Assembly (NCBI RefSeq): GCF_001904745.1
Contig: NZ_MRCD01000029.1
Coordinates: 1-64,000, forward strand
From: Calothrix sp. HK-06
Lineage (GTDB): Bacteria > Cyanobacteriota > Cyanobacteriia > Cyanobacteriales > Nostocaceae
DNA: 64,000 nt
Direction: 5' to 3'
Shown here: one piece after another, positions 18,345 through 27,566 of the stretch
Position numbering within the stretch: the stretch's first letter is position 1
How the letters are laid out: each line of letters begins with the position of its first letter
Translations under genes and position numbers: made by a program
Notes under the pieces: model-generated
The model's database searches: none
What the model saw: only the letters and a program-made list of their open reading frames with translations
What the model was told of the DNA's origin: nothing

Positions 18345-20309
18345 TTATTTCCGATTTGGGCATACACGTTGTACTGTTATTGGTAGCTGACGACACAATG
18401 AGTTAAATGTTTTTGGGCTGTAACGCCACCACACAAACAATCCGACTCCGCTACCCACTAACAATAGCAGTGTTAAACTTACTAACCACACTAACGGAAA
18501 ACGAAGTAGAACTAAACGTTTATTTTTCAGATGTGGTGTTTCAACTCCATTTACCACAGGCGCCTCGGATGGTAATTCTAAATCTAACGGTGGTTGTGAG
18601 TCGCTGTCTAACTCCTGAATATTATCTGACTCTGCTTGAATTGTAATAACATCAACTAATTCCTCAGTTTCTTTATCTGCTTCTTCGTGATTGTCAAATA
18701 TATGAAGTGGGGTCTGCGAAGTTGCCGATACATAATCTGGTGATACGTGACAGTAATTAAGTACTAACGAAATATTATCGTGACCATTAATTTGATTCGC
18801 TTTATTTATCCAAGCGTCAACTGCTTCAGATACCGTCATGTAACCATTTAATACCGCAGGTGCGAATGATTGCCACGTGCGTTCAACTAAATTATTATCG
18901 CTGAACCCATCCGAACACAGCACAAGTAAACCATCTTCTTCGATGATGAAGCGTTGAATCGAAAAGTGTAAGTTTTGAGCTTCTTTTGTTCCTAAAGCTT
19001 GTGTCAAGGCGCCTGCATCTGCACGACTCAAAGCTTTACGATATAAACTGCGACCATTACGTACTTCACGCGCGGCAATATCATCATCTAAAGTTAGTTG
19101 CTGATAACCATCGCGAGTTATCCAATACGCACGACTATCACCAATACTCGCTATATATAGTTCGTGGGAATTTTCTGCATCCCATCCCATTGGTGTTTGA
19201 ATAGTTTGTGCTACTTGTAATGCCATTACCAGCGTCGTCCCCATCCGCTGTTTACCTGAGCGATGTTGCTGGTCGTTTGCATTGCATATCAAGTTATTAA
19301 CAACACGTAAACTCGCTTCGAGTTGAGACATTAATAAGTCAGGAGGAACAGGTTCGTTGCTTAGTGCTACCTCAGCAAGTAAAGCGCGAACTTGTAATTT
19401 TACAGATTGCACTGCAAGTTGACTTGCTACTTCTCCTCCCTCGTGTCCACCAATACCATCACAAACTATTGATAGCCGTACTAACTGAGACTCTTCGGCA
19501 TCACCACTACTAGGAAAGCAAGCGTCTTCGTTTTGTTTTAATTGGGCACCGGGATGGGTGGCACCTGCTGTTTTTATACTAAGTGGTAGCTCTGAAGCGG
19601 CTGAAAGCAATAAATGATTGAGTTGAATTTGTATATTTTTTATGTCTACTGGTTCATATTGGGTAATTTGTTTAACTATTGATTCTAATTGGTCACGAAT
19701 AGATGGATGTGCTGTTAATACTAGATGTTGCCAGTGTTCACCTAGTTGTTGTATTGATGCGGGTGCTGTTATTAATTCTAGTAAACGCAGGCGCCAACCA
19801 GTTACTCGTAAATTATTTGATACTAATAAACTACCTTGTACACCTTCAGATGATAAAGGTTTCCACAGTTGTAGAATTTGCCATAGCCAATATACTTGAC
19901 GAACCGCAGTTGCTTGTTCCCATGCATCTAAGATAGGTGGGTAAAGTTTGCCGTTGTTATCTATTGGTACATTTTCTAGTAAGATAATTTTGCTTGCCCC
20001 TATCAAATCATACACTTGAGGTATGTGTAAATGCTGATGATAAAATTTATAATATACAGTACTTTCTACAGGTGTTTGTGTATCAAGCAAACTCGGTTTT
20101 GTATCAAGCCAAATCGAAGGCGCCACCACTTCGTATCTATCAGCGACTATCTCATCAACAGGGACTTTGCCCGCTTCTTCACCTGCTGCCCAAACATATT
20201 TATAAACTAATGGCGTGTGACAAGCTGCACACTCACGACTCCCTACTGGATTTCTGGGTGTTGTGCAAGTCGGATTTATGCAATTAATTATACTAGAAGT
20301 CGAAATCAT
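18345..20309 (-). CDS. Membrane-anchored PP2C protein phosphatase with N-terminal zinc ribbon
   Basis: A 654-residue protein. The N-terminus carries a zinc ribbon C10-x4-C15-x11-C27-x2-C30. A region of about 200 residues follows that looks like a degenerate kinase-like or scaffold domain (VPVDEIVADRYEVVAPSIWL). The PP2C catalytic domain occupies about 240-520 with GATHPGAQLKQNEDACF, VCDGIGGHEGGEVAS, GTTLVMAL, IGDSRAYW, LCSDGFSDN and GHDNISLV, which supply the metal-binding Asp residues. A single membrane span (PLVWLVSLTLLLLVGSGVGL) lies near the end. It should dephosphorylate Ser/Thr, perhaps the zinc-ribbon kinase at 53-55 kb, which has an identically spaced ribbon (inference). Confidence 0.87.
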   Translation of the reverse strand: MISTSSIINCINPTCTTPRNPVGSRECAACHTPLVYKYVWAAGEEAGKVPVDEIVADRYEVVAPSIWLDTKPSLLDTQTPVESTVYYKFYHQHLHIPQVYDLIGASKIILLENVPIDNNGKLYPPILDAWEQATAVRQVYWLWQILQLWKPLSSEGVQGSLLVSNNLRVTGWRLRLLELITAPASIQQLGEHWQHLVLTAHPSIRDQLESIVKQITQYEPVDIKNIQIQLNHLLLSAASELPLSIKTAGATHPGAQLKQNEDACFPSSGDAEESQLVRLSIVCDGIGGHEGGEVASQLAVQSVKLQVRALLAEVALSNEPVPPDLLMSQLEASLRVVNNLICNANDQQHRSGKQRMGTTLVMALQVAQTIQTPMGWDAENSHELYIASIGDSRAYWITRDGYQQLTLDDDIAAREVRNGRSLYRKALSRADAGALTQALGTKEAQNLHFSIQRFIIEEDGLLVLCSDGFSDNNLVERTWQSFAPAVLNGYMTVSEAVDAWINKANQINGHDNISLVLNYCHVSPDYVSATSQTPLHIFDNHEEADKETEELVDVITIQAESDNIQELDSDSQPPLDLELPSEAPVVNGVETPHLKNKRLVLLRFPLVWLVSLTLLLLVGSGVGLFVWWRYSPKTFNSLCRQLPITVQRVCPNRK

Positions 20310-20842
20310 AAGTATATTGTTTATTTGTAACTTTTTTGACTTATATATACTTAAAAGTCAAAGTAATTTTGTTTCTGTAAAAAATAACAGACAAATTCAT
20401 GAGTGTATATAAGCACAAAAAGGCAGTTTAGGGAATGGTGCCTCAAATCAAAATCCCGGTTTCTCTAAGAAAGCGGGATTTTAAGAATTGTTCGATTTCA
20501 ATTTTTCATTGTTTCCAAGGCAAAACACTGAAAGTCAGGGAAACGTTCAGCACGTATGAAGAGAAGGGTAAATGTAAAGGGTAGAAAATGAATTGCTGAC
20601 TCTAGACTTACATTTTACGCTTTTTACTACAGCTTCTGGTTCCCCACAAATACTAACTAGTGCAGCAGGGGGTTAATTATTGACTAGTAGATATTTGCTT
20701 AATAATACTGAGGTATTATTAAAAGCCTCACCAGAGTAATTAAAAAAAGCCACCATACATCTAGTACATTGTATTCTTCAAAGTCATTACGCTTAGGACA
20801 CTTTCAACTCAAGACTCAGCACTCAGCACGACTCACTCAGCA
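20310..20842. other. Intergenic region with hairpin and heptamer repeats
   Basis: No gene seen. At 20450-20482 AAAATCCCGGTTTCT and AGAAAGCGGGATTTT form a 13-bp stem with one mismatch, related to the GAAACCCGGTTTCT family. At about 20806-20842 the heptamer ACTCAGC/ACTCAGCACTC is repeated (STRR-type), next to the 3' end of the Fur-family gene. Confidence 0.7.
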
Positions 20843-21274
20843 CTATTGATTTAATTGTGCAGCTTGTGCTAACTGACACTGACTACACAAACCAAAAAAT
20901 TCCAGAGTATGATAAAAAATCTTAAATTTGTGGTCAGTTTGGAGTTCCACTTCAAGGTCGTGTGCAGGACATTGGTTAATGGGTATTGAAGTACCGCAAG
21001 CTAAACAAGTTAGGTGATGCTTGTCTTGTTGTGCCAAGCTATACAACGCTTCACCATTTGGGAGAGTTCGCATTTGCACCATTCCTTCGAGCTTCAACGC
21101 TTCGAGTGAACGATAAACAGTAGCTAAACCCATACTTTGGTTACGACTACGCAATTCTACGTACATATCCTGGGCAGAAATACCAAGCTTAATTGTTTTG
21201 AGCAGGTTTAAAATCCGCTCTTGACTACGGGTACGCGAAGCTTTCATGACAGTTTTCTGGTGTGCCGATATCAT
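20843..21274 (-). CDS. zur: Fur-family metalloregulator (Zur/FurB-like)
   Basis: A 143-residue repressor: winged helix (SQERILNLLKTIKLGISAQDMYVELRSRNQSMGLATVYRSLEAL) followed by the dimerisation domain with metal ligands HHLTCLACG and the second pair CSQC. TRSQERILNLLKTIK...MGLATVYRSL matches my memory of cyanobacterial FurB/Zur rather than FurA or PerR, so zinc uptake and zinc-independent paralogues are the likely regulon. Two possible ATG starts (21274 and 21247). Divergent from purS with a 120-bp shared promoter region. Subfamily call is moderately sure, family call very sure. Confidence 0.8.
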   Translation of the reverse strand: MISAHQKTVMKASRTRSQERILNLLKTIKLGISAQDMYVELRSRNQSMGLATVYRSLEALKLEGMVQMRTLPNGEALYSLAQQDKHHLTCLACGTSIPINQCPAHDLEVELQTDHKFKIFYHTLEFFGLCSQCQLAQAAQLNQ

Positions 21275-21394
21275 TTATACTTTAATAGTGACGCTAGATG
21301 TAGCTTAACTTATACTTATAGTCAACACAAACAATGAACCAAACCCTTAAAAGATGTAGTATAGGTTTCGTAACTTAAATTCAAGAAAAAGCAA

Positions 21395-21670
21395 GTGCTG
21401 AGAAAATACAAAGCCAAAATTTTTGTAACGCTGCGTCCGTCAGTTTTAGACCCAGCAGGAACAGCAGTAGTATCAGGACTTACGCAGCTAGGATACAATA
21501 ACGTTGAGTCCTGTCGAATTGGTAAATTCATTGAACTCACCCTTACTGCTCCCGATGATAATGCTGCACGTCAAGATTTAGACAAGATGTGTGATTCTAT
21601 GCTAGCAAATCCTGTAATTGAAAATTACCGCTTTGATTTAATCGAAGTTGAATCTCAAGTTGGAGTTTAA
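21395..21670 (+). CDS. purS: Phosphoribosylformylglycinamidine synthase, PurS subunit
   Basis: A 91-residue PurS, the small subunit that assembles with PurL and PurQ to make FGAM in purine synthesis. Motifs: YKAKIFVTLRPSVLDPAGTAV, LGYNNVESCRIGKFIEL and MCDSMLANPVIENYRFDL. Starts with GTG at 21395, there being no ATG at the conserved N-terminus. Followed by purQ after 42 nt filled with GGGTAAA heptamers. Confidence 0.93.
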   Translation: MLRKYKAKIFVTLRPSVLDPAGTAVVSGLTQLGYNNVESCRIGKFIELTLTAPDDNAARQDLDKMCDSMLANPVIENYRFDLIEVESQVGV

Positions 21671-21708
21671 CGGGGTAAAGGGGAAAGGGTAAAGGGTAAA
21701 GGAGATTA
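21668..21708 (+). repeat. Short tandem heptamer repeat GGGTAAA between purS and purQ
   Basis: Repeats of GGGTAAA and variants occupy nearly the whole purS-purQ spacer and end in AAAGGAGATTAAGGT, which also supplies the ribosome binding site of purQ. STRR-type repeats like this are characteristic of filamentous cyanobacteria. Confidence 0.7.
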
Positions 21709-21712
21709 AGGT

Positions 21713-22387
21713 ATGAAATTTGGGGTTATAGTTTTTCCTGGTTCTAACTGCGATAGAGATGTTGCTTATGTAACACGTGATATCCTTCAACAACCAACAC
21801 GAATGGTTTGGCACCAAGATACTGATATTTCTGACTTAGATGTAATAATAATTCCTGGTGGGTTTAGTTATGGTGATTATTTACGATGTGGCGCCATCGC
21901 GAAGTTCTCACCCGTAATGCAGCAGGTAATTGCACACGCACAATCTGGTAAACTAGTGCTTGGTATTTGTAATGGTTTTCAAGTATTAACCGAAGCCGGA
22001 CTTTTACCAGGAGCATTAACGCGGAATCGTGATTTACATTTCATTTGCGACAGAGTTCCGCTCAAAGTCGAAAAAAACAGTCTTGTTTGGACACAACAAT
22101 ATAGTAAAGGTGAAATCATCACTTTACCCATTGCCCACGGTGAAGGAAGATTTTATGCTTCAGAAGACACACTCAAAGCTATTGAAGACAACGACCAAGT
22201 AGTATTCCGCTACGAAAACGATAATCCTAACGGTTCATTAAATAATATTGCTGGTATTTGCAATTCTACTGGCAATGTTGTAGGCATGATGCCACACCCC
22301 GAACGCGCGTCTGATACAATGCTCGGTAACACCGACGGGTTAAAAATGTTCGCAGGATTACTTGAAAAAGTCGCAGCAATGGTCTAG
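21713..22387 (+). CDS. purQ: Phosphoribosylformylglycinamidine synthase, PurQ glutaminase subunit
   Basis: A 224-residue class I glutamine amidotransferase that feeds ammonia to PurL. Catalytic triad visible: C86 in LGICNGFQ, H195 and E197 in [23 protein letters not shown] is the oxyanion region. Strong AAGGAG-type ribosome binding site. Operon with purS; purL is not in the window, the usual split arrangement in cyanobacteria. Confidence 0.95.
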   Translation: MKFGVIVFPGSNCDRDVAYVTRDILQQPTRMVWHQDTDISDLDVIIIPGGFSYGDYLRCGAIAKFSPVMQQVIAHAQSGKLVLGICNGFQVLTEAGLLPGALTRNRDLHFICDRVPLKVEKNSLVWTQQYSKGEIITLPIAHGEGRFYASEDTLKAIEDNDQVVFRYENDNPNGSLNNIAGICNSTGNVVGMMPHPERASDTMLGNTDGLKMFAGLLEKVAAMV

Positions 22388-22846
22388 GCAACGGATTATT
22401 AACGGATGTAACGGATGGTTGATTTGTTGGCGCCGTTATATCTATGGTAGGTTGGGTGTAGCGCAGCGCAACCCAACTACAAACTACATCACTTTCGCTC
22501 TTCTCCAACATAAAACCCGGTAGTACATGCTCTCCTGATAAAGTTGCAGGATTTTGAAGAATCTCCTCTCATCAGTTAGCCATTTAAATATTATTACTTA
22601 AAAAGATTTTCTATAAGTAACAAAATACATAAGTAATAAAACGGTAGTCGTTTTGTATTGTACAAGATTATGACTGTATTGAATGCTTCATTGCATTGAT
22701 ATTCTTAGATTTGATATAAATGCAATGACCCATTCACCACAGTGTTTACTTTGTTTTGATGGGTTGTGTCATACTTCATCAATTCAAACTAGACCGAGTA
22801 GTAGCTTCAGTTATAACCTATTCGTGTCTACCTAGGAGTCAAGCCC
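22388..22846. other. Intergenic region with repeats before the large unknown gene
   Basis: It begins with an ACGGATTATTAACGGATGTAACGGATGG repeat block overlapping the purQ end (given in part: AACGGATGTAACGGATGG). At about 22451-22477 GTTGGGT/ACCCAAC forms a hairpin enclosing GCGCAGCGC. The rest to 22830 is AT-rich with the stem AAAACG-GTAGT-CGTTTT near 22640. The promoter of the following gene should be here; none stood out. Confidence 0.6.
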
Positions 22847-23131
22847 TTGAATCGTATCACATTTAAAAATGACTTAGTACATGCAGACTATAGTGATATA
22901 TTAGATAAGATTTTACAAGTTCTCAAAAGTCAGAATATATTTGAAGTATCATCATAAGGACAGGCGCCGCATTTAAAGGTTAATATTTATAAAGTTGCTA
23001 CAGCTATTACTAATTTACAGGTACAAAATCCTTTAGGTGCCGATGCGAGGAGCGCACGTTCTGTTACTGTTAATATAAGTTCAGGTTGTACCACTGGTTT
23101 CGAGCAGAAAATTCATCAAATTTCTGACTGT
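22847..23131 (+). other. In-frame upstream extension of the large unknown gene, broken by TAA
   Basis: A TTG at 22847 lies 8 nt after TAGGAG, a good ribosome binding site. From there the frame reads NRITFKNDLVHADYSDILDK and on, meets TAA at 22955-22957 (codon 37), and then is open without any start codon through VNIYKVATAITNLQVQN up to the GTG at 23132. Both segments look coding, so the original protein was about 999 residues and is now interrupted, or the stop is read through. Confidence 0.65.
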
Positions 23132-25846
23132 GTGAAACAGCAGGTATTAGCTGTATCGGGAAATTCGGTTGAGGAGTTTGTTACTAGTTTAGTAACTCCT
23201 TTGCGGGAACTAAAAGCAAGTAGACCTGGTTTAGATTTTTCTTATACTTTTTCCCCACATTCCGGTTTACACAAACAGCGTTTGACTTTGAATGGTAAAA
23301 ATTCTGATTCGCAAATACTCAAATTTCACAAGCTGACTATTTCGGTACAAAATACTCGCGACTTTAAACGACAGTTACAGCAAGGTATCGATAACTATAT
23401 TAACTCAGATTCTACACAATTCGCAGGCGCCACATCCGAACAACGAGAAGATTTGGGTTTTGTTGCACAAGATTCAATAGAAGATGCAAAATCCGATATA
23501 TATCGGTTATTGGATATAATTAACTTAGAAAGTTTAGGCAAACTCAGAAAAAAAGCACAAATTAAATATTTAGAGTTTCTGTTCGAGAATGTCAGTACCT
23601 CAAATAATCAAAGTCGCTCCAAAGGCAAAATCTATTTACAGGATTTTATTAGAAGACTCAAATTAGTTGATAAATATATTGATGATGATACAAAACCTTA
23701 TGGAGACTACTTGGTTAACTATGCAAATATCTCTATTAACTATCGGGATATGTTCTCACGCTCGGAAGCATTGGATATTTTACCCATCATCCCCATTATA
23801 GAAGGTTATTTGGGTGAAACCAAAGACGATAGTCGTGAAGAAATTCAATATATTTTTGGGATTAAGCTCAAGTTTGATGGTAGAGTACAAGCACTAGGTA
23901 GTAAAAATGTTTTTGAATATCATTTAAATTTACTCAACCCAGATAGTCCAGAACATCAAGCTGGGTTAGCTTCGGAATCTACACGTGAAAGCTTTGTTCG
24001 GAAAGTTTTAAAAATCGCGTTTTTATATTACTTTATTTTCGCTTCGCGTTGCAATCCCACCAAAGAAGATTATATTTTACACCAAGAACTTGAATACGAC
24101 CCTATCGCAGCATTCGACAAACTTGTTCTGGGTAAACTCAAAGGTAATGATGAAGCTGCCAAACAAAAGTTATTCCGCGATATTTATAAGTATTTACAAG
24201 AAATGCAGGTACAAGTCAAGATTAATCATATCAAAGACACACTGCGTCAGCTTCTCAAACAAAAAACTCAATTTATCACACGAGAGTATCCTCTACATAT
24301 ATCTGTCAAGGATGCAATTTTTGAAGGAAATATCGAAACGATTTTAAAAAGACATACGCTTTTCGTACCAACCTTGAGAGAAAATCCCAAAGATTGTCTC
24401 AAGTATATCTCAATCGGAGAAGCACAAGCCAATACAAACTCGTTATGTACCCTTAGAGCAAAAGTTACATTTAACGACATTCATTTTTTTGGTACCGACG
24501 ACAAGCAAAGTTTCGCGATGGAATATGACCTACGGGGTATTGATGCTTTACCCATACTGTTTGCACCTCTCGAAAATGCTGACTGTAAAAGACTTTATGA
24601 CCTAGAGTATGCAAAACGCAAGCTAATAGTGTTTCCCTACAGCGAAGACACAAACCAATACGACTCTAGAAAAAACTTTATTTATCAATTTACATACAGC
24701 TTGCTTGCGTACATTTGTTTGCATGTGTTATTACAGCATCCAAAAAAGCTATTCGTTCCAATTTTACGACTACACCTACATAATAAACAAGATAAGGCGC
24801 CTATTGAAGCATTTATTGTATCTCTATCAAATGTACTAGCGCATTTACTCAACGACAAGCATCGTTCTAACTCACAAGGTGTAGATATTCGTGACATACA
24901 GAGTAAGGGTTCATATAAAATCCCCAATGTAATGAGTTCGCTGTATTCAATACTCCCGAAAAAATTCTCATTCAGCAATACTAAAGATACACCAGAGCTA
25001 GATAAACTGGCAATTATTATAGTTTCGAGTCGTGAAAGCGATAGAAAATGGAGTGGTAAGGATAAAATATCCAACTTGATGGGAGAAATAATTGGTTTAA
25101 TCCAGCAAGATAAATCGATACGAGTTCAATTGTTGGCAACTTTCTCCGAGAATTACGATAACGAACAACTATTTACCAACCCAGATGTCATCGTCCAAAA
25201 CGTTGCCAAGCTATATAAAAAGGGTTTTCGACATTTTTTGTATATTGCGAAAGCACCTTACACAAGTACTCTTCACATGACACAAAACGAAGAAGACGGT
25301 TTGTTCTTCATGTCGAAAGATGTCATCAAAGCTTTGAACGGTCAATACGAGGATATCAATATATATCCAATGTTCTTTGATAAGTACTACGCGATTAAAT
25401 CACAAAACATACAAGCTAGTTCACTATATATACAAGATACCTTAGAACTAACCAACCTCGTCGAAGATGCAAGTAAACAATGCGTAGTCTTCTTTAACTT
25501 GTTCAATGGCAATAATGCACCAGGCGCCACGAACTATTACAATGGGGTAATCTCCTACGCAACGCTGTTAAATATCTACCGAGATGTACTCGACGATAAA
25601 AATGTTCGTAATGGTTTGATATACGAAGGGTCTTTGAAAAACGATATTTTACAATACTTGACTTTGTTCCACTTTTCCCGATACCAAAAGTCTACCAAAG
25701 ACATTCAACTCAAACTCGACCCATACGAAAATTTGATTGGTGATGACTCTGTTGGTAAGTTAGCAATGTCTGTCCACATGCAAGGTCGAACCGAGTTTAA
25801 CCATTTGGCATTTTTAACTCTGGTCAAAACTACTTTAGCTATATAA
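23132..25846 (+). CDS. Very large uncharacterised protein (904 residues from GTG)
   Basis: Not recognised. A soluble, lysine-rich, mixed alpha/beta protein with no signal peptide and no clear membrane span. Possible landmarks: a helical N-terminal part (LLDIINLESLGKLRKKAQIKYLEF), a central part (FIRRLKLVDKYIDDD, PIIPIIEGYLGE), and a C-terminal third with an alpha/beta look (KLAIIIVSSRESDRKW, KKGFRHFLYIAKAPY, QCVVFFNLFNGNN, HMQGRTEFNHLAFLTLVK). No Walker A, HNH or methylase motif was found. First start after an in-frame TAA is GTG 23132. A short gene follows 33 nt downstream. A two-gene accessory module is inferred; a conflict system is only one possibility. Confidence 0.6.
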   Translation: MKQQVLAVSGNSVEEFVTSLVTPLRELKASRPGLDFSYTFSPHSGLHKQRLTLNGKNSDSQILKFHKLTISVQNTRDFKRQLQQGIDNYINSDSTQFAGATSEQREDLGFVAQDSIEDAKSDIYRLLDIINLESLGKLRKKAQIKYLEFLFENVSTSNNQSRSKGKIYLQDFIRRLKLVDKYIDDDTKPYGDYLVNYANISINYRDMFSRSEALDILPIIPIIEGYLGETKDDSREEIQYIFGIKLKFDGRVQALGSKNVFEYHLNLLNPDSPEHQAGLASESTRESFVRKVLKIAFLYYFIFASRCNPTKEDYILHQELEYDPIAAFDKLVLGKLKGNDEAAKQKLFRDIYKYLQEMQVQVKINHIKDTLRQLLKQKTQFITREYPLHISVKDAIFEGNIETILKRHTLFVPTLRENPKDCLKYISIGEAQANTNSLCTLRAKVTFNDIHFFGTDDKQSFAMEYDLRGIDALPILFAPLENADCKRLYDLEYAKRKLIVFPYSEDTNQYDSRKNFIYQFTYSLLAYICLHVLLQHPKKLFVPILRLHLHNKQDKAPIEAFIVSLSNVLAHLLNDKHRSNSQGVDIRDIQSKGSYKIPNVMSSLYSILPKKFSFSNTKDTPELDKLAIIIVSSRESDRKWSGKDKISNLMGEIIGLIQQDKSIRVQLLATFSENYDNEQLFTNPDVIVQNVAKLYKKGFRHFLYIAKAPYTSTLHMTQNEEDGLFFMSKDVIKALNGQYEDINIYPMFFDKYYAIKSQNIQASSLYIQDTLELTNLVEDASKQCVVFFNLFNGNNAPGATNYYNGVISYATLLNIYRDVLDDKNVRNGLIYEGSLKNDILQYLTLFHFSRYQKSTKDIQLKLDPYENLIGDDSVGKLAMSVHMQGRTEFNHLAFLTLVKTTLAI

Positions 25847-25879
25847 CTCCTTTTTGTTTTCTCATTTTCAATACAACTC

Positions 25880-26152
25880 ATGACATCACAAATTTCTGAA
25901 GGATTCGGGCGCCTGTTCGAGGTAGGATTTAATATAGGTGCCTTAACTTGTATAGAACAGTATAAAATAAAGCAGAATTACGGAAGTTTATACCGAGAGG
26001 AACTGCAACAGCTAAATTACGGCAAGATTCGTCAAAGGATTACAGACAAGGTAATTAGTGCGTTAGATAGGGATATTGTCCAGACTTGGAGTACTTTTTT
26101 TTTGCAAACTGGTTTTTTAAACGGTTTAAATTTTTGGCTCTTGCGTACTTAG
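25880..26152 (+). CDS. Small partner protein, 3' end replaced by an inverted-repeat element
   Basis: A 90-residue ORF of unknown function: MTSQISEGFGRLFEVGFNIG, a Tyr/Gln-rich helix (EQYKIKQNYGSLYREELQQ), then FLQTGFLNGLNFW. The final residues and TAG stop are encoded by the left terminal repeat of the element at 26131-26334, so the native C-terminus is lost. It lies 33 nt after the 904-residue ORF on the same strand and is probably its operon partner. Confidence 0.6.
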   Translation: MTSQISEGFGRLFEVGFNIGALTCIEQYKIKQNYGSLYREELQQLNYGKIRQRITDKVISALDRDIVQTWSTFFLQTGFLNGLNFWLLRT

Positions 26153-26334
26153 CGTGCTAATTTAGTAAAAAAACAGCTTGAAACTCTTACTTAGTTTATA
26201 TTACAGCCATTATTATCTTCAAAACGTTGTTATTTTATAAAAGTGCAACCAGAAGTGTCTGTAAGCCTTGTAAATAAAGCATACTTCTAGATTTTAATTA
26301 AAATTTAGCACGCTATGTACGAAAGAACCAAAAA
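26131..26334. mobile_element. 204-bp MITE-like element with 30-bp terminal inverted repeats
   Basis: The left end (26131-26160) and the reverse complement of the right end (26305-26334) agree in 27 of 30 bases, centred on CGTAC and TAGCGTGCTAA. The 144-bp interior has no ORF. Each terminal repeat supplies a stop codon and the last residues (RT-stop) to a gene converging on it. No clear target duplication is visible, and the genes on both sides lack their 3' parts, suggesting an insertion followed by deletion. IS family not assigned. Confidence 0.7.
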
Positions 26335-26957
26335 GAATTAATAATCGTTGTTTTAGGCACCTGGTAGCCAATATCTTCTAAAAACTTGGGTAACTGCGAG
26401 TTACGTCCACTAGCGTCAACGACCAAATCGGCTGTTAGTTCTGTGTCGAGAGTGCTATTTTTACAATGTAATTTTACTCCAGATACTTGATTCTCAGTAT
26501 TTACGAGTAGTCCTTTGAATAAGGTAGATGTTACAAATTCTAAGTTTTGGTAATTACTTAATCTTTGCCGTATTAGCCACTCTAGAAAAACTCGGCTACA
26601 AGTATAAGTAACCAATTCTGAAGATGTACGTGATACCCATCCCCACATATTCAATGTTGTAAAATCACTAACCCAATCGATACTAGGGGCGCCTGCTTTC
26701 TCTAATTGGGCTTTTATTCCTGGAAACAGTTGCTCTAAAATTTGTTGCCCTTGTGTTAAGAGTATATGAACGTGATGTGTTTGGGGGACTCCTTGACGAT
26801 ATTCAGGCAATTCAGGAAGCTCGTCACGTTCTACAATAGTTACAAAATCAAAATGTTCTACCAATACTCGTGCAGTTAGCAAACCTGTTATACCGCTACC
26901 AATTACTACAGCATGACTACTTGCATTTTGTTTATGCTCGTTCTTTAGATAGGGCAT
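26313..26957 (-). pseudogene. Truncated FAD-dependent oxidoreductase (N-terminal half)
   Basis: A 214-residue ORF with a dinucleotide-binding start VVIGSGITGLLTARVL, the acidic end of the second strand (VTIVERDELPELPEYR), QTHHVHILLTQGQQ, and the second FAD motif DLVVDASGRNSQLPKFL near 188-205. Flavin monooxygenase-like relatives run to about 400-500 residues; this one ends after VPKTTIINSFW, inside the right terminal repeat of the inverted-repeat element. The substrate-binding and C-terminal parts are absent, so it is probably inactive. Confidence 0.75.
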
Positions 26958-27076
26958 TATGTATTTTTAACTCTATATATCGAATTACATACTTTTTTAT
27001 TTATTTTTTACATCTATCTAAAGAATGAATTTTATATATGAAAGTAAACAATGGCGCCTATCACGACAATATCTTA

Positions 27077-27466
27077 TTATTCAAAAATTTGATATATAGT
27101 TTTTAAGAAAAAAGGAATATGATATTTAGCATTATGGCTCTGCTCAGAATAAAATCTTCCTATCGCAAGTAGTAACTGTTCTCTATACACTTCAGCAGAA
27201 CGAGTCCATTGACTGGAAGGATGAATTGATTTCCAATAATCCTTCGCTTTCTTGATTGTTAGCAAAGCTAAAACTAAGCTATTTTTATGCTGGTCATCAA
27301 GACTCGAAGTAAATTCTTTTTTCCAAGAATCCTTTAGCTTTTCTATTTCGCCACAATCCAATCCAGAACAATGATTAATACGATTTGATGCTCTTTGAAA
27401 ATTACTGATTAAATCAAGGTCAGTACAAATTTTATTTGCCATATCTATATAAATATCTTCAAGCAC
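27077..27466 (-). CDS. Hypothetical protein
   Basis: 129 residues from a GTG at 27466; the frame is open to 27543 just after a TAA (reading EQITPDLHEVFNRFSDYPNY upstream) but without another good start. A helical protein with no recognised motif: LDLISNFQRASNRINHCSGLD, EIEKLKDSWKKEF, LVLALLTIKKAKDYW, EQLLLAIGRFYSEQS. Possibly truncated at its N-terminus. It sits between two broken genes in a decayed stretch, so it may itself be a remnant. Confidence 0.4.
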   Translation of the reverse strand: MLEDIYIDMANKICTDLDLISNFQRASNRINHCSGLDCGEIEKLKDSWKKEFTSSLDDQHKNSLVLALLTIKKAKDYWKSIHPSSQWTRSAEVYREQLLLAIGRFYSEQSHNAKYHIPFFLKTIYQIFE

Positions 27467-27566
27467 TAATGCCTTACCATTATAATTAGGATAGTCTGAG
27501 AACCTATTAAATACTTCATGAAGGTCAGGAGTTATTTGCTCTTACGTTTCATCTTTCTGAAAATAT

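Noticed and set aside
23132-25846. Assignment of the large unknown protein to a pPIWI-type or other named defence family
   Set aside because: The C-terminal GRTEFNHLAF and alpha/beta strands are suggestive but no diagnostic catalytic motif or partner helicase/nuclease gene is present; a profile search is needed.
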